Positions 7,139 through 15,130 of a DNA stretch of 21,310 nucleotides are shown piece by piece. Source of the DNA: Gemmatimonadota bacterium (GTDB taxonomy: Bacteria; Gemmatimonadota; Gemmatimonadetes; Longimicrobiales; Gaopeijiaceae). How positions within the stretch are numbered: the stretch's first letter is position 1; the number at the start of each line of letters is the position of its first letter. The notes beneath the pieces were generated by a model that saw nothing but the letters and a program-made list of their open reading frames with translations, was not told the DNA's origin and did no database searches. The stretch covers positions 1-21,310 of the forward strand of contig JAWKQN010000031.1 of the NCBI GenBank assembly GCA_041390125.1. The letters are read 5' to 3'. The position numbers and the translations under genes were made by a program.

Positions 7139-7175
7139 GGCTGGGTCGAAACGACGTCCACACACAGGAGCGGCC

Positions 7176-7586
7176 TTGAACGATACCGCAGGATTTCCTG
7201 GGGAGGGCGTGGAGCTGACGCTCCTCCTGGTGGTGTCGGACATCGTGCGAGCGCTGGCCTTCTACACGGACGTGTTGGGTGCCTCCCTCTTCCGCGAGTA
7301 CGGCGGCACCTCCGCCGTTCTGCAGCTCCAGGGTACGTGGTTGCTGTTGGTCACCGGCGGCGGTCCCACGCCGGGGAAGCCCACGGTCACCTTCGCGGTT
7401 CCGGACGACCCGGACCGGGTGAGCCACCAACTGACCTTCCGGGTCCCCGACTGCTGGGCGGCGTACGAGACGCTGAAAGGCCGAGGCGCTGCGTTCCTCG
7501 CCGAGCCCGTGGATCGTGGCGGAGAGATCCGCGCCTTCTTCCGCGATCCGGATGGCCATCTGCTCGAGATCAGTCAGCTCACCTGA
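7176..7586 (+). CDS. VOC/glyoxalase-like superfamily protein
   Basis: A 136-residue vicinal oxygen chelate protein. Two beta-alpha-beta-beta-beta modules are visible: LLLVVSDIVRALAFYTDVLGASLF with the strand LQLQGTWLLLVTGG, then HQLTFRVPDCWAAYETLKGRGAAFLAEP and the classical ending IRAFFRDPDGHLLEISQ, where the final Glu is the usual metal ligand. Such proteins include glyoxalases, extradiol dioxygenases and resistance proteins; the substrate cannot be told. TTG at 7176 is chosen because AGGAG lies 5 nt upstream; earlier in-frame codons overlap the RidA gene and are arginine-rich noise. Its place after RidA and the aldo-keto reductase suggests, but does not prove, a role in detoxifying carbonyls. 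Confidence 0.85.
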   Translation: MNDTAGFPGEGVELTLLLVVSDIVRALAFYTDVLGASLFREYGGTSAVLQLQGTWLLLVTGGGPTPGKPTVTFAVPDDPDRVSHQLTFRVPDCWAAYETLKGRGAAFLAEPVDRGGEIRAFFRDPDGHLLEISQLT

Positions 7587-7655
7587 GACGGCGCGGGCGG
7601 CCCGAGCGGCACGTTGCGCGGGGCCGCGCTCGGCTTGCCCACGACGCAGTCTCGA

Positions 7656-7673
7656 GCCATGCTGAGGCATGGC
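7656..7673. other. Small perfect hairpin GCCATGC-TGAG-GCATGGC
   Basis: A 7-bp stem with a 4-nt loop in the 201-base gap between the VOC gene and the next gene. It could be a weak terminator or the remains of a regulator site; there is no T-tract. Nothing else is recognised in this gap. Confidence 0.3.
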
Positions 7674-7787
7674 CGACACGCGGGCACGGGGGCCTCTCCC
7701 CGTGCGTCCGCCCGCCGACGGTCCGCTGCCCGGGACCACGGCGTCGCCTACCGCAGAGCAGCTGTCCACCCGAGCCAGGGGGGGTCC

Positions 7788-8300
7788 TTGAAACGATCGC
7801 TGCTGCTGACGCTGGCGGTGGGTCTCCCCAGTCAAGGTTGCGGAAGTCCCCCGCCCCCCCAGTTCCGTGCGCGCGCCCAGGCGCTCGCGCCCGCAGTGCT
7901 GGGCAAGGCCGAGGACTTCGCGCCACTGGTAGCGCACTCCGGTCGGGAACCCCGATGCGAGGACCTGCGCGACGTACCCGCCGCCCTCGGATCCAGGGTG
8001 CTCTCGTACATCTACGGCGACCCGCAGGAGCAGAGGATCGCAGTGGCCCTGACCGAGGATGGTTCGGTTCGCAGCTATTCCGACATGCGCGGGATGGGGA
8101 GGACGGCCGGCGGCCGCGAAGGGGATTTGACGTCGATCTCCATCAACTTCGAACAGGGTCATGCGTTTGGCCTGAATCGACCGGCCGGCCGCGCCGCGGA
8201 AGCCGTGCGGTTCGACCTCGACGACGCCCTGGACGCGCGGAGTCTGGGTGAGCCGCGAGCGCGGATGGAAGAGATCGTGAAGCGGTGCGGGGGATCGTAG
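7788..8300 (+). CDS. Exported protein, possible lipoprotein, no family recognised
   Basis: A 170-residue protein starting at TTG with an AGGGGGGG ribosome site. The N-terminus KRSLLLTLAVGLPSQGCGS is a signal peptide ending at a cysteine; the residues before it (S-Q-G) fit the lipobox only loosely, so lipidation is uncertain. The mature part has one further Cys in REPRCEDLRDVP and one near the C-terminus (VKRCGGS), a possible disulfide. A beta-rich centre (RIAVALTEDGSVRSYSDMRG, then LTSISINFEQGHAFGLN) may be a small compact domain. I recognise no homologous family. It stands alone, with about 200 bases before it and 100 after. Confidence 0.65.
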   Translation: MKRSLLLTLAVGLPSQGCGSPPPPQFRARAQALAPAVLGKAEDFAPLVAHSGREPRCEDLRDVPAALGSRVLSYIYGDPQEQRIAVALTEDGSVRSYSDMRGMGRTAGGREGDLTSISINFEQGHAFGLNRPAGRAAEAVRFDLDDALDARSLGEPRARMEEIVKRCGGS

Positions 8301-8400
8301 CGCACCCGCCTGCTCGGACCCCTCCAGATCGGGGATCCGCCCGCGACTCCGACTCGGGCTTCGGGAGCGAGCCCTGCGGCGCGTGGCCCCGAGGTGAACG

Positions 8401-9153
8401 ATGAGTGACGATCGGCGAACGTACAGCGACGAGGAGTTCGCGCTCGTGCTGCGGAAGGCCGCGGAGCTGGCCGAGACACCGGACGGGCGCGCGACGCCGT
8501 CGAACGGACTGACCCTGTCCGAGATGAAGGCGGCGGCGGCGCAGGCCGGGTTCGACCCGACCCTGGTGGAGCGCGCTGCTCGCCTCCTCTCCACGCGTTC
8601 CTCCGCGCCGCCGTCCGTCGTGGAGCGGCTGATCGGAGGCCGGCTGCGGCACGGCCAGGAGGCGCACTTCCCGATCACATTGGACGAAGCTGAGGCGGCG
8701 CGACTGCTGTCGGCGCTGCAGATCGAGATCGCCCGACCCGGGACCGGTCACTCCAGCGCGATGGGGCTGGCCTGGCATTCCTCGGATGACGTGGATGTCG
8801 TTCGCGTCACTGCGCGATCGGATCCGGACGGGACATCGATCGCAGTCGACCTCGACCGTCGCGGCACCCTGGCGGTGACCGGGACGGTCACGCTGCTCTC
8901 CTCCCTCACCGCGTGGATCGTCATGGTGGTCGTCGGCAACGAGGTGAGTCCGGTGTTGGGCGCTGCCGTGGGCGCCACCGGCCTGGGTGGCGCGCTCGCG
9001 GTGGCCCGCGGCTACTGGTCCTCGTCGAGTCGGAAGGCTCGCGAGCAGGTGGAGGGCGTGATCGACTCCGTCAGCCGATTCCTCAGCGCGCCAAGGACCG
9101 CTGCTCCTCCCGAAGCCGGTGAAAGCACCGGGACGGAAGCCCCGCGCCCGTGA
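8401..9153 (+). CDS. Membrane protein with N-terminal SDEEFALVLRKA helical domain
   Basis: A 250-residue protein. Residues 9-65 (YSDEEFALVLRKAAELAE to GLTLSEMKAAAAQAGFDPTLVERAARLL) form a small helical domain that, from memory, recurs at the start of many Gemmatimonadota proteins; its function is unknown. A soluble beta-rich middle follows. Two hydrophobic segments come next (about residues 161-180, ending AWIVMVVVGN, and 184-204, VLGAAVGATGLGGALAVARGYW), then a basic amphipathic tail. It is probably an inner-membrane protein. ATG at 8401 has GAGG 6 nt upstream. Its stop overlaps the start of the AlkD-like gene by 4 bases, so the two are translationally coupled; no shared role is known. Confidence 0.8.
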   Translation: MSDDRRTYSDEEFALVLRKAAELAETPDGRATPSNGLTLSEMKAAAAQAGFDPTLVERAARLLSTRSSAPPSVVERLIGGRLRHGQEAHFPITLDEAEAARLLSALQIEIARPGTGHSSAMGLAWHSSDDVDVVRVTARSDPDGTSIAVDLDRRGTLAVTGTVTLLSSLTAWIVMVVVGNEVSPVLGAAVGATGLGGALAVARGYWSSSSRKAREQVEGVIDSVSRFLSAPRTAAPPEAGESTGTEAPRP

Positions 9154-9842
9154 CTTCACGACAGCCGCCGGATCTCACGCCCGCGCACCCGCCCTCCCTG
9201 ATCGACGAGGCCCTGCATCGCGTGCGGTCCGCCCCCACAGCCAGGGTTCCGGACCTGCGCGCGGTGCGTCGAGCCGTATCCTGGGACTGCAGGGACCTCA
9301 GGGCCGACGACGTGTTCGGTCTCGCCGATCATCTGCTGCGCAGCCCCGACGTCCCGCGGTGGTTCGTCTACGAGCTGGTCTCCGCGCATCCCGTGGCCAT
9401 GGCAGCCCTCGACGTGGCGGCCCTGGAACGACTCGGAGAGGGGATGAAGTCGTGGGGCGAGGTGGACCCGTTCGCCTGCTTCCTGTCCGGTGTCGCTTGG
9501 CGGGAGGGACGGATCGCCGATGCGGACATCCACCGCTGGGCCGCGGATGCCGATCGGTGGTGGCGCCGGGCAGCCCTGGTCAGCACGGTGCCCCTCAACC
9601 TGCGATCGCGTGGTGGGACGGGCGACGTGCGTCGCACGCTGCGGGTATGTGATCTGCTGCGGGCCGACCGCGACGACATGGTCGTCAAGGCCATGTCCTG
9701 GGCCGTGCGCGCACTCGTGCCGCACGATCCTGGCGCCGTCCGGAAGTACATCCAGCGGTATCGAGGCGAGCTCGCGCCCCGGGTGGTCCGCGAGGTCACG
9801 CACAAGCTCGAGACGGGATTGAAGAGCGGCGCGCGACGATGA
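9150..9842 (+). CDS. AlkD-like DNA alkylation repair protein (DNA glycosylase)
   Basis: A 230-residue HEAT-like repeat DNA glycosylase family protein; members excise N3- and N7-alkylated purines without base flipping. The known AlkD residues have clear counterparts: W102 and D106 in KSWGEVDPFA, R139/R140 in RWWRRAALVS and W184 in VKAMSWAVRALV. Helical repeats fill the rest, with a basic C-terminus (YIQRYRGELAPRVVREVTHKL). GTG at 9150 overlaps the previous stop as GTGA, giving translational coupling to the membrane protein at 8401. It converges on the minus-strand gene at 9853 with only 10 nt between. The activity is inferred from conserved residues. Confidence 0.88.
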   Translation: MTSRQPPDLTPAHPPSLIDEALHRVRSAPTARVPDLRAVRRAVSWDCRDLRADDVFGLADHLLRSPDVPRWFVYELVSAHPVAMAALDVAALERLGEGMKSWGEVDPFACFLSGVAWREGRIADADIHRWAADADRWWRRAALVSTVPLNLRSRGGTGDVRRTLRVCDLLRADRDDMVVKAMSWAVRALVPHDPGAVRKYIQRYRGELAPRVVREVTHKLETGLKSGARR

Positions 9843-9852
9843 CGGTCGGGCA

Positions 9853-10338
9853 TCACCCGACCGGCATCCGCAGTCCCACGAGCAGGGGTACGTGCACGTC
9901 GTCCCAGCCGTCGGGCACCTCGACGCGGACCTGGAGTCGCACGATGCCCCGATCCCACCAGACCCGTCCATGGGGTTGGGCGCGCCACCCCGCGGACCGG
10001 TGCAACGCGCCGATCCCGGCCCCGAGGCCCAGCGGGCCGGCTGCGAGCGACAGATCGGCTCCGAGCGATTGCCCACCGCGGTCGCAGCCATCCGAGCACG
10101 AGACGCCGATCCCTCGCGTCGCGGCGTAGGCCGTCAGCGCCGCCCGGCCGCTGCGGATCTCCATCTCCGCCACCGCGGTCATCCCGCCCGAGGCGACATG
10201 GCCGTTGTCGGCGATGGCCGCGAACCCCACCGACGGGACGAAGGTGAGCGCATGCCCGGACCGCTCCTGGGCGTGCGCGACGCTCGCGCCCGTGCCGGAG
10301 GCGGCGACGAGCGCCAGCAGAAGGGCACGAGCGCGCAT
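9853..10338 (-). CDS. Small exported beta-rich protein, no family recognised
   Basis: A 161-residue protein with a clear Sec signal peptide, MRARALLLALVAASGTGASVAHA, with cleavage expected before QERSG. The mature chain is rich in glycine and in alternating short strands (ALTFVPSVGFAAIADNG, MTAVAEMEIRSGRAALTAYAA, GADLSLAAGPLGLGAGIGAL, HGRVWWDRGIVRLQVRVEV, HVPLLVGLRMPVG), suggesting a small outer-membrane-type barrel or sandwich. One CSDGC pair could form a disulfide. ATG at 10338 has GGAGAG 8 nt upstream, and the longer frame is noncoding in character. It is divergent from the DUF4386 gene, sharing a 257-base promoter gap. Confidence 0.7.
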   Translation of the reverse strand: MRARALLLALVAASGTGASVAHAQERSGHALTFVPSVGFAAIADNGHVASGGMTAVAEMEIRSGRAALTAYAATRGIGVSCSDGCDRGGQSLGADLSLAAGPLGLGAGIGALHRSAGWRAQPHGRVWWDRGIVRLQVRVEVPDGWDDVHVPLLVGLRMPVG

Positions 10339-10595
10339 GCGTGACTCTCTCCGTGGGGGTCCAGGCTGCAAGGTGCCTCGTCCTGGGAGAACGAAGAAGC
10401 GCCGTCGTCCGTGACGACGCGCCCCTCGCGCGCACGGACCCAGCCGCAACCCCACCGCAACCGTCGTCCACAAGGCCGGCTTGCGTCCTCCCGCCGCCGG
10501 GAGCATGCTGGCCCCCGACCTTCGAGGGCGTATCGCTGCGCGCGGCGCTGGCGGCGTCATCACCCCGACGACTCCCTCACCAGGAGCGAGCCTCG
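10339..10595. other. Divergent promoter gap with a hairpin
   Basis: These 257 bases separate two divergent genes. CGTCGTC-cgt-GACGACG at 10403-10419 is a perfect 7-bp inverted repeat, extendable with GCG/CGC outer pairs after a one-base bulge. It may be an operator or a leader hairpin of the minus-strand gene. I see no conserved small ORF here. Confidence 0.4.
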
Positions 10596-11330
10596 GTGAC
10601 CGTCCCCGACCCCCGGTCCTTGCGCACGTACGCCCGAACGGCGGGCGTTCTCTATCTGCTCATCATCGTGACGGCGGGCTTCGCGGAGGGCTACGTGCGC
10701 ACCGGCCTCGTGGTCCCGGGTGACGCCGTCTCGACGGCGGATCGCATCCTCGCCTCGCCCGTCCTCTTCCGGCTCGGGTTCTTCGCGGACCTGATCGCCT
10801 TCGTGGCCGATGCCGCCGTGGCCGTGCTGCTCTACGTGGTGCTCCGCTCGGCGGGAGAGACCCTCGCGCTGCTCGCCGCGGCCTTCCGTCTGGTCGCCCA
10901 CCCCGCCATCGCCGCGCTGAATCTCCTTCACCACTTCGGAGCGCTCCTCCTGCTCGAGGGTCGTGGCGCGCTCTCCGGCCTGGACGGGGCAGTCCGCGAG
11001 GCCCTGGCGCTGCATTCGCTGGAGCTCCACGGCTACGGCTACGTCCTCGCCGGCGCCTTCTTCGGCGTGCACTGCGCCCTGCTGGCGGTTCTGCTCCATC
11101 GCTCCGAGTGGTTCCCCAGCGTGCTGGGCGTGCTGCTGGGGGCTGCGGCGATCGGCTACCTCTTCGAGACGTACGCGGTCTTCGTGCAGCCCGGGCTGGA
11201 GGGCGTCGCCGCAGGCCTGGTGGTCGTCACCGCGGGGACCGGCGAGGTGGCGCTTGCCCTGTACCTGTGCTTCCGCGGCGTACGGCCGCAGCGCGCGGCG
11301 GCCGCGGCTCCACCGGCCTCGGTTCCGTGA
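10596..11330 (+). CDS. DUF4386 family integral membrane protein
   Basis: A 244-residue multi-pass inner-membrane protein. About six hydrophobic segments can be seen: TAGVLYLLIIVTAGFAEGYV near the N-terminus, FFADLIAFVADAAVAVLLYVV, LALLAAAFRLVAHPAIAALN, YVLAGAFFGVHCALLAVLL, SVLGVLLGAAAIGYLFETYA and GVAAGLVVVTAGTGEVALAL. Segment order and length (usually about 230) fit DUF4386, a family of unknown function. GTG at 10596 has AGGAG 9 nt upstream. Its stop overlaps the start of the phosphodiesterase gene as GTGA, so they are coupled. Confidence 0.85.
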   Translation: MTVPDPRSLRTYARTAGVLYLLIIVTAGFAEGYVRTGLVVPGDAVSTADRILASPVLFRLGFFADLIAFVADAAVAVLLYVVLRSAGETLALLAAAFRLVAHPAIAALNLLHHFGALLLLEGRGALSGLDGAVREALALHSLELHGYGYVLAGAFFGVHCALLAVLLHRSEWFPSVLGVLLGAAAIGYLFETYAVFVQPGLEGVAAGLVVVTAGTGEVALALYLCFRGVRPQRAAAAAPPASVP

Positions 11331-11791
11331 CGCGCATCGGCGTCATCGCGGATACGCACGGACTCCTCCGGCCCGGTGCGCTCGAGGCCCTGCGGGGGAG
11401 CGATCTCATCCTGCATGCCGGCGATGTGGGGAGCGGAACGCTGCTCCCGGCGCTGGAGGACATCGCGCGGGTCATCGCGGTCCGGGGCAACGTGGACGGA
11501 GGGCCGTGGGCGGACCTGCTCCCCCTCACGGAGGTCGTGGAGGTCGAGGGGCGGTCGCTGTATCTGTTGCACGCAGAGGAGGACCTGGACCTGGACCCCG
11601 CGGCCGCGGGGTTCGCGGCGGTGATCTTCGGTCACTCCCATCAGCCGGTCGTCCGCTACCGGAAGGGCGTGCTCTACCTGAACCCCGGAAGCGCCGGCCC
11701 GCGCCGCTTCGATCTACCGGTCACGGTGGCCTCGCTGGAGGTGCACCCGGATGGGTTGCGCCCGACGCTGATCCCGATCCCCGTGGAGTAG
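11327..11791 (+). CDS. YfcE/MJ0936-type metallophosphoesterase
   Basis: A 154-residue compact calcineurin-like phosphodiesterase. All five metal motifs are present: D9-T-H11 (IADTHG), G32-D33 (LHAGDVG), G54-N55 (VRGNVDG), H82 (YLLHAEE, where the family usually has HG) and G102-H-S-H105, followed by LNPGSAGPRR. Such enzymes hydrolyse small phosphodiesters with Mn or similar metals; the natural substrate is generally unknown. GTG at 11327 overlaps the DUF4386 stop by 4 bases. The HG-to-HA change after H82 is a small deviation near the metal site. Confidence 0.92.
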   Translation: MTRIGVIADTHGLLRPGALEALRGSDLILHAGDVGSGTLLPALEDIARVIAVRGNVDGGPWADLLPLTEVVEVEGRSLYLLHAEEDLDLDPAAAGFAAVIFGHSHQPVVRYRKGVLYLNPGSAGPRRFDLPVTVASLEVHPDGLRPTLIPIPVE

Positions 11792-11890
11792 CGGGTCTTT
11801 GCTCCGGACCGGTGCGCACCCCTGAAACGCCCGACTCAGCCAGGACGTAGACCCCGGAGCAGGCGCGCCCCGCTGCCCGCGGGCTCCGCC

Positions 11891-11953
11891 GGTTGCGGCG
11901 TCCCGTCCCACCCGGCGATCGTGGACCGGAGCGTTGTCGCGGTTTCCGCAACC
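11891..11953. other. Long-range inverted repeat in the methyltransferase leader
   Basis: GGTTGCGG (11891-11898) and CCGCAACC (11946-11953) are perfect 8-base complements 47 nt apart. The right arm abuts the GAGGAG ribosome site. It could fold to place the start in a stem-loop context; this is weak, pattern-only support. Confidence 0.25.
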
Positions 11954-11966
11954 GAGGAGCTGATCG

Positions 11967-12602
11967 ATGCCCCCACCGCCTCCTCCCTGCGGCACCGAGG
12001 CCCTGCGGGCCACATTCGGGAACCTGGACATCTACGTCTTCGATCAGCTCCTTCGCGGCCGGCTCACCCCCGCCATGCGGATCCTGGACGCCGGGTGTGG
12101 GGCCGGCCGCAATTCGGAGTACCTCATGCGGTGCGGTGCCGAGGTGTTCGGCGTGGACTCCGACCAGGCGCAGATCGCGCGCATCCGCCGCGCGGCCGCC
12201 GACGCGGCGCCGGATCTTCCCGCCGACCACTTCATGGTGGCCAGCCTGGAGGACCTGCCGTTCGCGGACGGCTACTTTGACGCCGTGCTGTGCAGCGCCG
12301 TCCTCCACTTCGCGCCCAGCACACAATCCTTCGAGACGATGGTGGGCGAGATGTGGCGGGTGCTCCGCTCCGGCGGCCTCTTCTTCGCGCGCCTGGCCTC
12401 CAGCATCGGGATCGAGACGCGCGTCACGCACCTGCGCGACCGCTGGCACCGCCTGCCAGACGGCAGCGACCGGTTCCTGGTGGACGAAGCGTATCTGGTG
12501 CAGGTGACGGAGGCGCTCGGCGGCGAGCTGATCGATCCCCTGAAGACGACGGTCGTGCAGAACATGCGCTCGATGACGACCTGGGTGCTGCGAAAGGGAT
12601 AG
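11967..12602 (+). CDS. Class I SAM-dependent methyltransferase
   Basis: A 211-residue Rossmann-fold methyltransferase. Motif I ILDAGCGAGRN is at residues 39-49; motif II EVFGVDSD, motif III-like DLPFADGYFDAVLCSAVLHF and the WRVLRSGGLFFARL strand follow in order (Methyltransf_11 type). ATG at 11967 has GAGGAG 7 nt upstream; it is preceded by a proline run, PPPPPP, at residues 2-7. No substrate can be deduced. It is followed by rsgA after only 4 nt, so they are probably one transcript, which hints at but does not establish a ribosome-linked substrate. Confidence 0.9.
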   Translation: MPPPPPPCGTEALRATFGNLDIYVFDQLLRGRLTPAMRILDAGCGAGRNSEYLMRCGAEVFGVDSDQAQIARIRRAAADAAPDLPADHFMVASLEDLPFADGYFDAVLCSAVLHFAPSTQSFETMVGEMWRVLRSGGLFFARLASSIGIETRVTHLRDRWHRLPDGSDRFLVDEAYLVQVTEALGGELIDPLKTTVVQNMRSMTTWVLRKG

Positions 12603-12606
12603 CGAC

Positions 12607-13674
12607 GTGATGGACGTGCTGGAGCCCATGGGGTGGGATGCGGCCCGAGCGCAGGCGTTCGCGGTGTGGGACGGTCCGACGGGCGAGCCCGCGCGCGTCA
12701 CCGCCCAGCAGCGGGATCGCTGGAGCCTGCGCGCGCGCTCCGGAGCCGTGGAGGGTCGGTTGCTCCGGTGGGAAACGGGTGCCCCGACTCCCGTGACGGG
12801 CGATTGGGTGGTCTGCCGCCCTCCGTCGCATCCTTCGGACCCCTTGGGGATCGTCGCCATCCTGCCCCGGCGCACGGCGGTGCTGCGCGGGTCGGCCGGC
12901 ACGACGGCCGGCGCGCAGGTGCTGGCCGCGAACGTGGACCACCTGTGGATCGTGCGGGGGCTGGACACAGCACCCAACCTGCGGAGCCTGGAACGATATC
13001 TGGCAGTGGCGTGGGAGAGCGGTGCCTCGCCGGAGATCGTGCTCACCAAGAGCGACCTGGCGGAGGATCGGGAGGCCAGCCTCGCCGGGGTCCGAGCGAT
13101 CGCCTTCGGCGTGCCCGTGCACGCCATCAGCATCACCGACGCGGACTCGGTGGCGGCGCTCCGCGACCGCCTCGTGCCGGGAGAGACCGTGGCTCTGCTC
13201 GGCCCTTCGGGTGCGGGCAAGTCCACCCTCATCAATGCACTGGCCTCGGCTCGGTTGACGCGCACCGGGGAGGTTCGCGCCAGCGACCGGAAGGGCCGGC
13301 ACACCACCACGGCGCGGGAGCTGTTCGCGATCCCGGGCGGTGCCCTGCTCCTGGACACCCCCGGCCTGCGTGAGCTCCGCGTGATCGAGGCTGGTGACGG
13401 CGTGGAGCGGGCCTTCCCGGACATCGATGCGCTCTCCGGCGGCTGCCGGTTCCGGGACTGCTCGCACACGACGGAGCCCGGGTGCGAAGTCCTGGCCGCG
13501 GTGGAAGCTGGAACGCTCTCTGCCGAGCGGCTGGAGAGCTACCGCAAGCTGCAGGCGGATGTCGCGTACGCCCGGCGGAAGGACGATCCCCGCGCCCAGG
13601 CCGCGTACGTTGCGGAGCACAAGACGGCCCTGCGCACGCTCAAGCATCATCCGAAGTACCGGAGGGATGGATGA
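12607..13674 (+). CDS. rsgA: Ribosome small subunit-dependent GTPase A
   Basis: Circularly permuted GTPase that helps 30S subunit maturation. The order is: N-terminal OB-fold (to about residue 95), G4 TKSD at 147-150, G1 GPSGAGKS at 199-206, G2 region in RKGRHTTT, G3 DTPGL at 250-254, and the C-terminal zinc knuckle C280, C285, H287, C293 (CRFRDCSHTTEPGC). Length of 355 is normal. GTG 12607 is immediately followed by ATG 12610; either may be the start. It overlaps the next gene as ATGA. All required residues are present. Confidence 0.97.
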   Translation: MMDVLEPMGWDAARAQAFAVWDGPTGEPARVTAQQRDRWSLRARSGAVEGRLLRWETGAPTPVTGDWVVCRPPSHPSDPLGIVAILPRRTAVLRGSAGTTAGAQVLAANVDHLWIVRGLDTAPNLRSLERYLAVAWESGASPEIVLTKSDLAEDREASLAGVRAIAFGVPVHAISITDADSVAALRDRLVPGETVALLGPSGAGKSTLINALASARLTRTGEVRASDRKGRHTTTARELFAIPGGALLLDTPGLRELRVIEAGDGVERAFPDIDALSGGCRFRDCSHTTEPGCEVLAAVEAGTLSAERLESYRKLQADVAYARRKDDPRAQAAYVAEHKTALRTLKHHPKYRRDG

Positions 13675-14459
13675 TCCGCCGGCGCGCCCGAGTACGGCCG
13701 GTGGCGAGACGCACGATCGTGTCCGGCGCCTGGATGATCGCGGCCCTCGCTGCGTGCGGCGATCCAGCGCAGGTCGAATCGGACCTCACGGAGACCACCA
13801 CGACCGAGCACTACGCCTTCCACTTCGCCGCAGGCGATTCGGTGGATGTCGAGTGGCAGGAGGCGTTCCACGCCTGGGTCAGCGCCGAGCTCGAGATCAC
13901 GGAGCCCCGACGCCTGGAGTACTTCAAGTATCGGGATCGAGCCCATCTCGCCTCGATCACCGGTCGCAGCACCAACGGCTTCGCCGAGCCGGGCACGCTG
14001 CGCTTCCACACCATCTGGCCGATCGACAACCACGAGGGGGTGCACACGCTCGTCTTGTTGCACCTCGGGCATCCGCCGGCGTTGTTCAACGAAGGGGTGG
14101 CCGTGGCGCACCAGACCGATCCGTTCGCCGGGGACCTGGTTGCGCGCTGGAGCGGTCAGGACATCCACGACCTGGCGCGGACGTTCCTGCGGCAGAGGAG
14201 GATCCCCGCGCTCACGGCCCTGCTGAGGAGTCCTGACTTCTTCTCGCACAGCGATGCCATCACCTATCCCACGGCGGGCTCCTTCGTGCGCTGGCTGCTG
14301 GACCGGTACGGACTCGGCGCCTTCCGCGCCTTGCTCGCGGGTGCATCCTTCGACGATCCTGCAGAGACGACGCGGCAGCGCTTCCAGACGGCGTACGGCA
14401 TGCCGTTGGAGGACGCCTGGACGGCCTGGCAGAGCTGGCTCGAGATGGAGGGATCGTGA
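13671..14459 (+). CDS. Lipoprotein with HExxH zinc-peptidase-like motif
   Basis: A 262-residue protein. A long basic N-region (MIRRRARVRPVARR) leads to a hydrophobic stretch and the lipobox L-A-A-C29, so it is probably lipid-anchored. The motif NHEGVH at 120-125 followed by FNEGVAVAH (E141, 15 residues later) is the gluzincin-like HExxH...E arrangement of the peptidase MA/M1-like group. The C-terminal helical segment (AGSFVRWLLDRYGLGAFRALLAGASF) resembles the usual helical follow-up in such proteins. Substrate unknown; it may be inactive in proteolysis. ATG at 13671 overlaps the rsgA stop by 4 bases and its own stop overlaps the next gene, so it sits inside a coupled run. Confidence 0.8.
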   Translation: MIRRRARVRPVARRTIVSGAWMIAALAACGDPAQVESDLTETTTTEHYAFHFAAGDSVDVEWQEAFHAWVSAELEITEPRRLEYFKYRDRAHLASITGRSTNGFAEPGTLRFHTIWPIDNHEGVHTLVLLHLGHPPALFNEGVAVAHQTDPFAGDLVARWSGQDIHDLARTFLRQRRIPALTALLRSPDFFSHSDAITYPTAGSFVRWLLDRYGLGAFRALLAGASFDDPAETTRQRFQTAYGMPLEDAWTAWQSWLEMEGS

Positions 14460-15130
14460 GACAGACCCTGGGACTCCACGAGGGGCTGCTTCTGCTTGCC
14501 CTCCACGACCGGAAGGGAACCGTCCCGATCGGCAGCATGGTGGACATGGGGCTGGGGGGCGGCCTCCTGGCGGAGCTCGTCCTGGCCGGGCGGGTCGAGA
14601 TCCAGGGCGAAGGCCGCAAGCGGCTCGTGGCCGTGGTCGACACGAGGCGCTTCGGGGACGAGCTCCTGGACGAGGCGCTGAAGCGCCTGCGGGAGGCGAA
14701 ACGCCGGATCAAGCCTGCCACGGCGGTGCACCGACTCGGTCGACTCAAGCAGCTCCGCCATCGCGTGGCGCGTGACCTGTGTCGCCGTGGGGTCCTGCGC
14801 GCGACGGAGGATCAGATCCTGCTGCTCTTCCGACGGCGGGTCTATCCCACGGTCGACCCGGGGCCGGAGCGGACGCTCGTCGCCGACATCCGCGGCGCGC
14901 TGGACGCGCCGGGGGAGCGGTTCGCACGGATCGAGGAACGGACGGCCGTGCTCGTCGGGCTGGCGCACGCATCGCGGCTGCTCGGCGGGCTCTACGGCCG
15001 TTCCGAGCTGCGGGCGCTCAAGCCTCGTCTGCAGGCGCTGCGCGAGATGTCGCCCGCGGTCGAGGCGACCTGGAGCGCGGTGGAGGCCACCGAGGCGGCC
15101 ACGGTCGCCGCGATCGCGGCGGCGTCGTGA
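14456..15130 (+). CDS. GOLPH3/VPS74 (GPP34)-like protein
   Basis: A 224-residue protein resembling the GPP34 domain: an N-terminal helix with GLHEGLLLLALHDRKGTV, then MGLGGGLLAELVLAGRVEI, then a strand with RLVAVVD and helix DELLDEALKRLREAKR, then LKQLRHRVARDLCRRGVL and ERTAVLVGLAHASRLLGGLYG. In eukaryotes GPP34 binds PI4P and sorts Golgi glycosyltransferases; bacterial versions have no known function. The many basic residues (RRIKPATAVHRLGRLKQLRHR) suit binding to acidic lipid heads, but that is inference. GTG at 14456 overlaps the previous stop as GTGA. No signal peptide is present. Confidence 0.8.
   Translation: MRQTLGLHEGLLLLALHDRKGTVPIGSMVDMGLGGGLLAELVLAGRVEIQGEGRKRLVAVVDTRRFGDELLDEALKRLREAKRRIKPATAVHRLGRLKQLRHRVARDLCRRGVLRATEDQILLLFRRRVYPTVDPGPERTLVADIRGALDAPGERFARIEERTAVLVGLAHASRLLGGLYGRSELRALKPRLQALREMSPAVEATWSAVEATEAATVAAIAAAS

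Noticed and set aside
7104..8678. Long minus-strand open frame of 524 codons
   Set aside because: It is antisense to VOC, the small exported protein and the 8401 gene, all of which have ribosome sites and family or signal features; no motif is seen in the minus frame.
11801..11860. GCTCCGG and CCGGAGC arms in the gap before the methyltransferase
   Set aside because: Seven-base GC-rich arms 46 nt apart are expected by chance in such DNA, and nothing else supports a structure.
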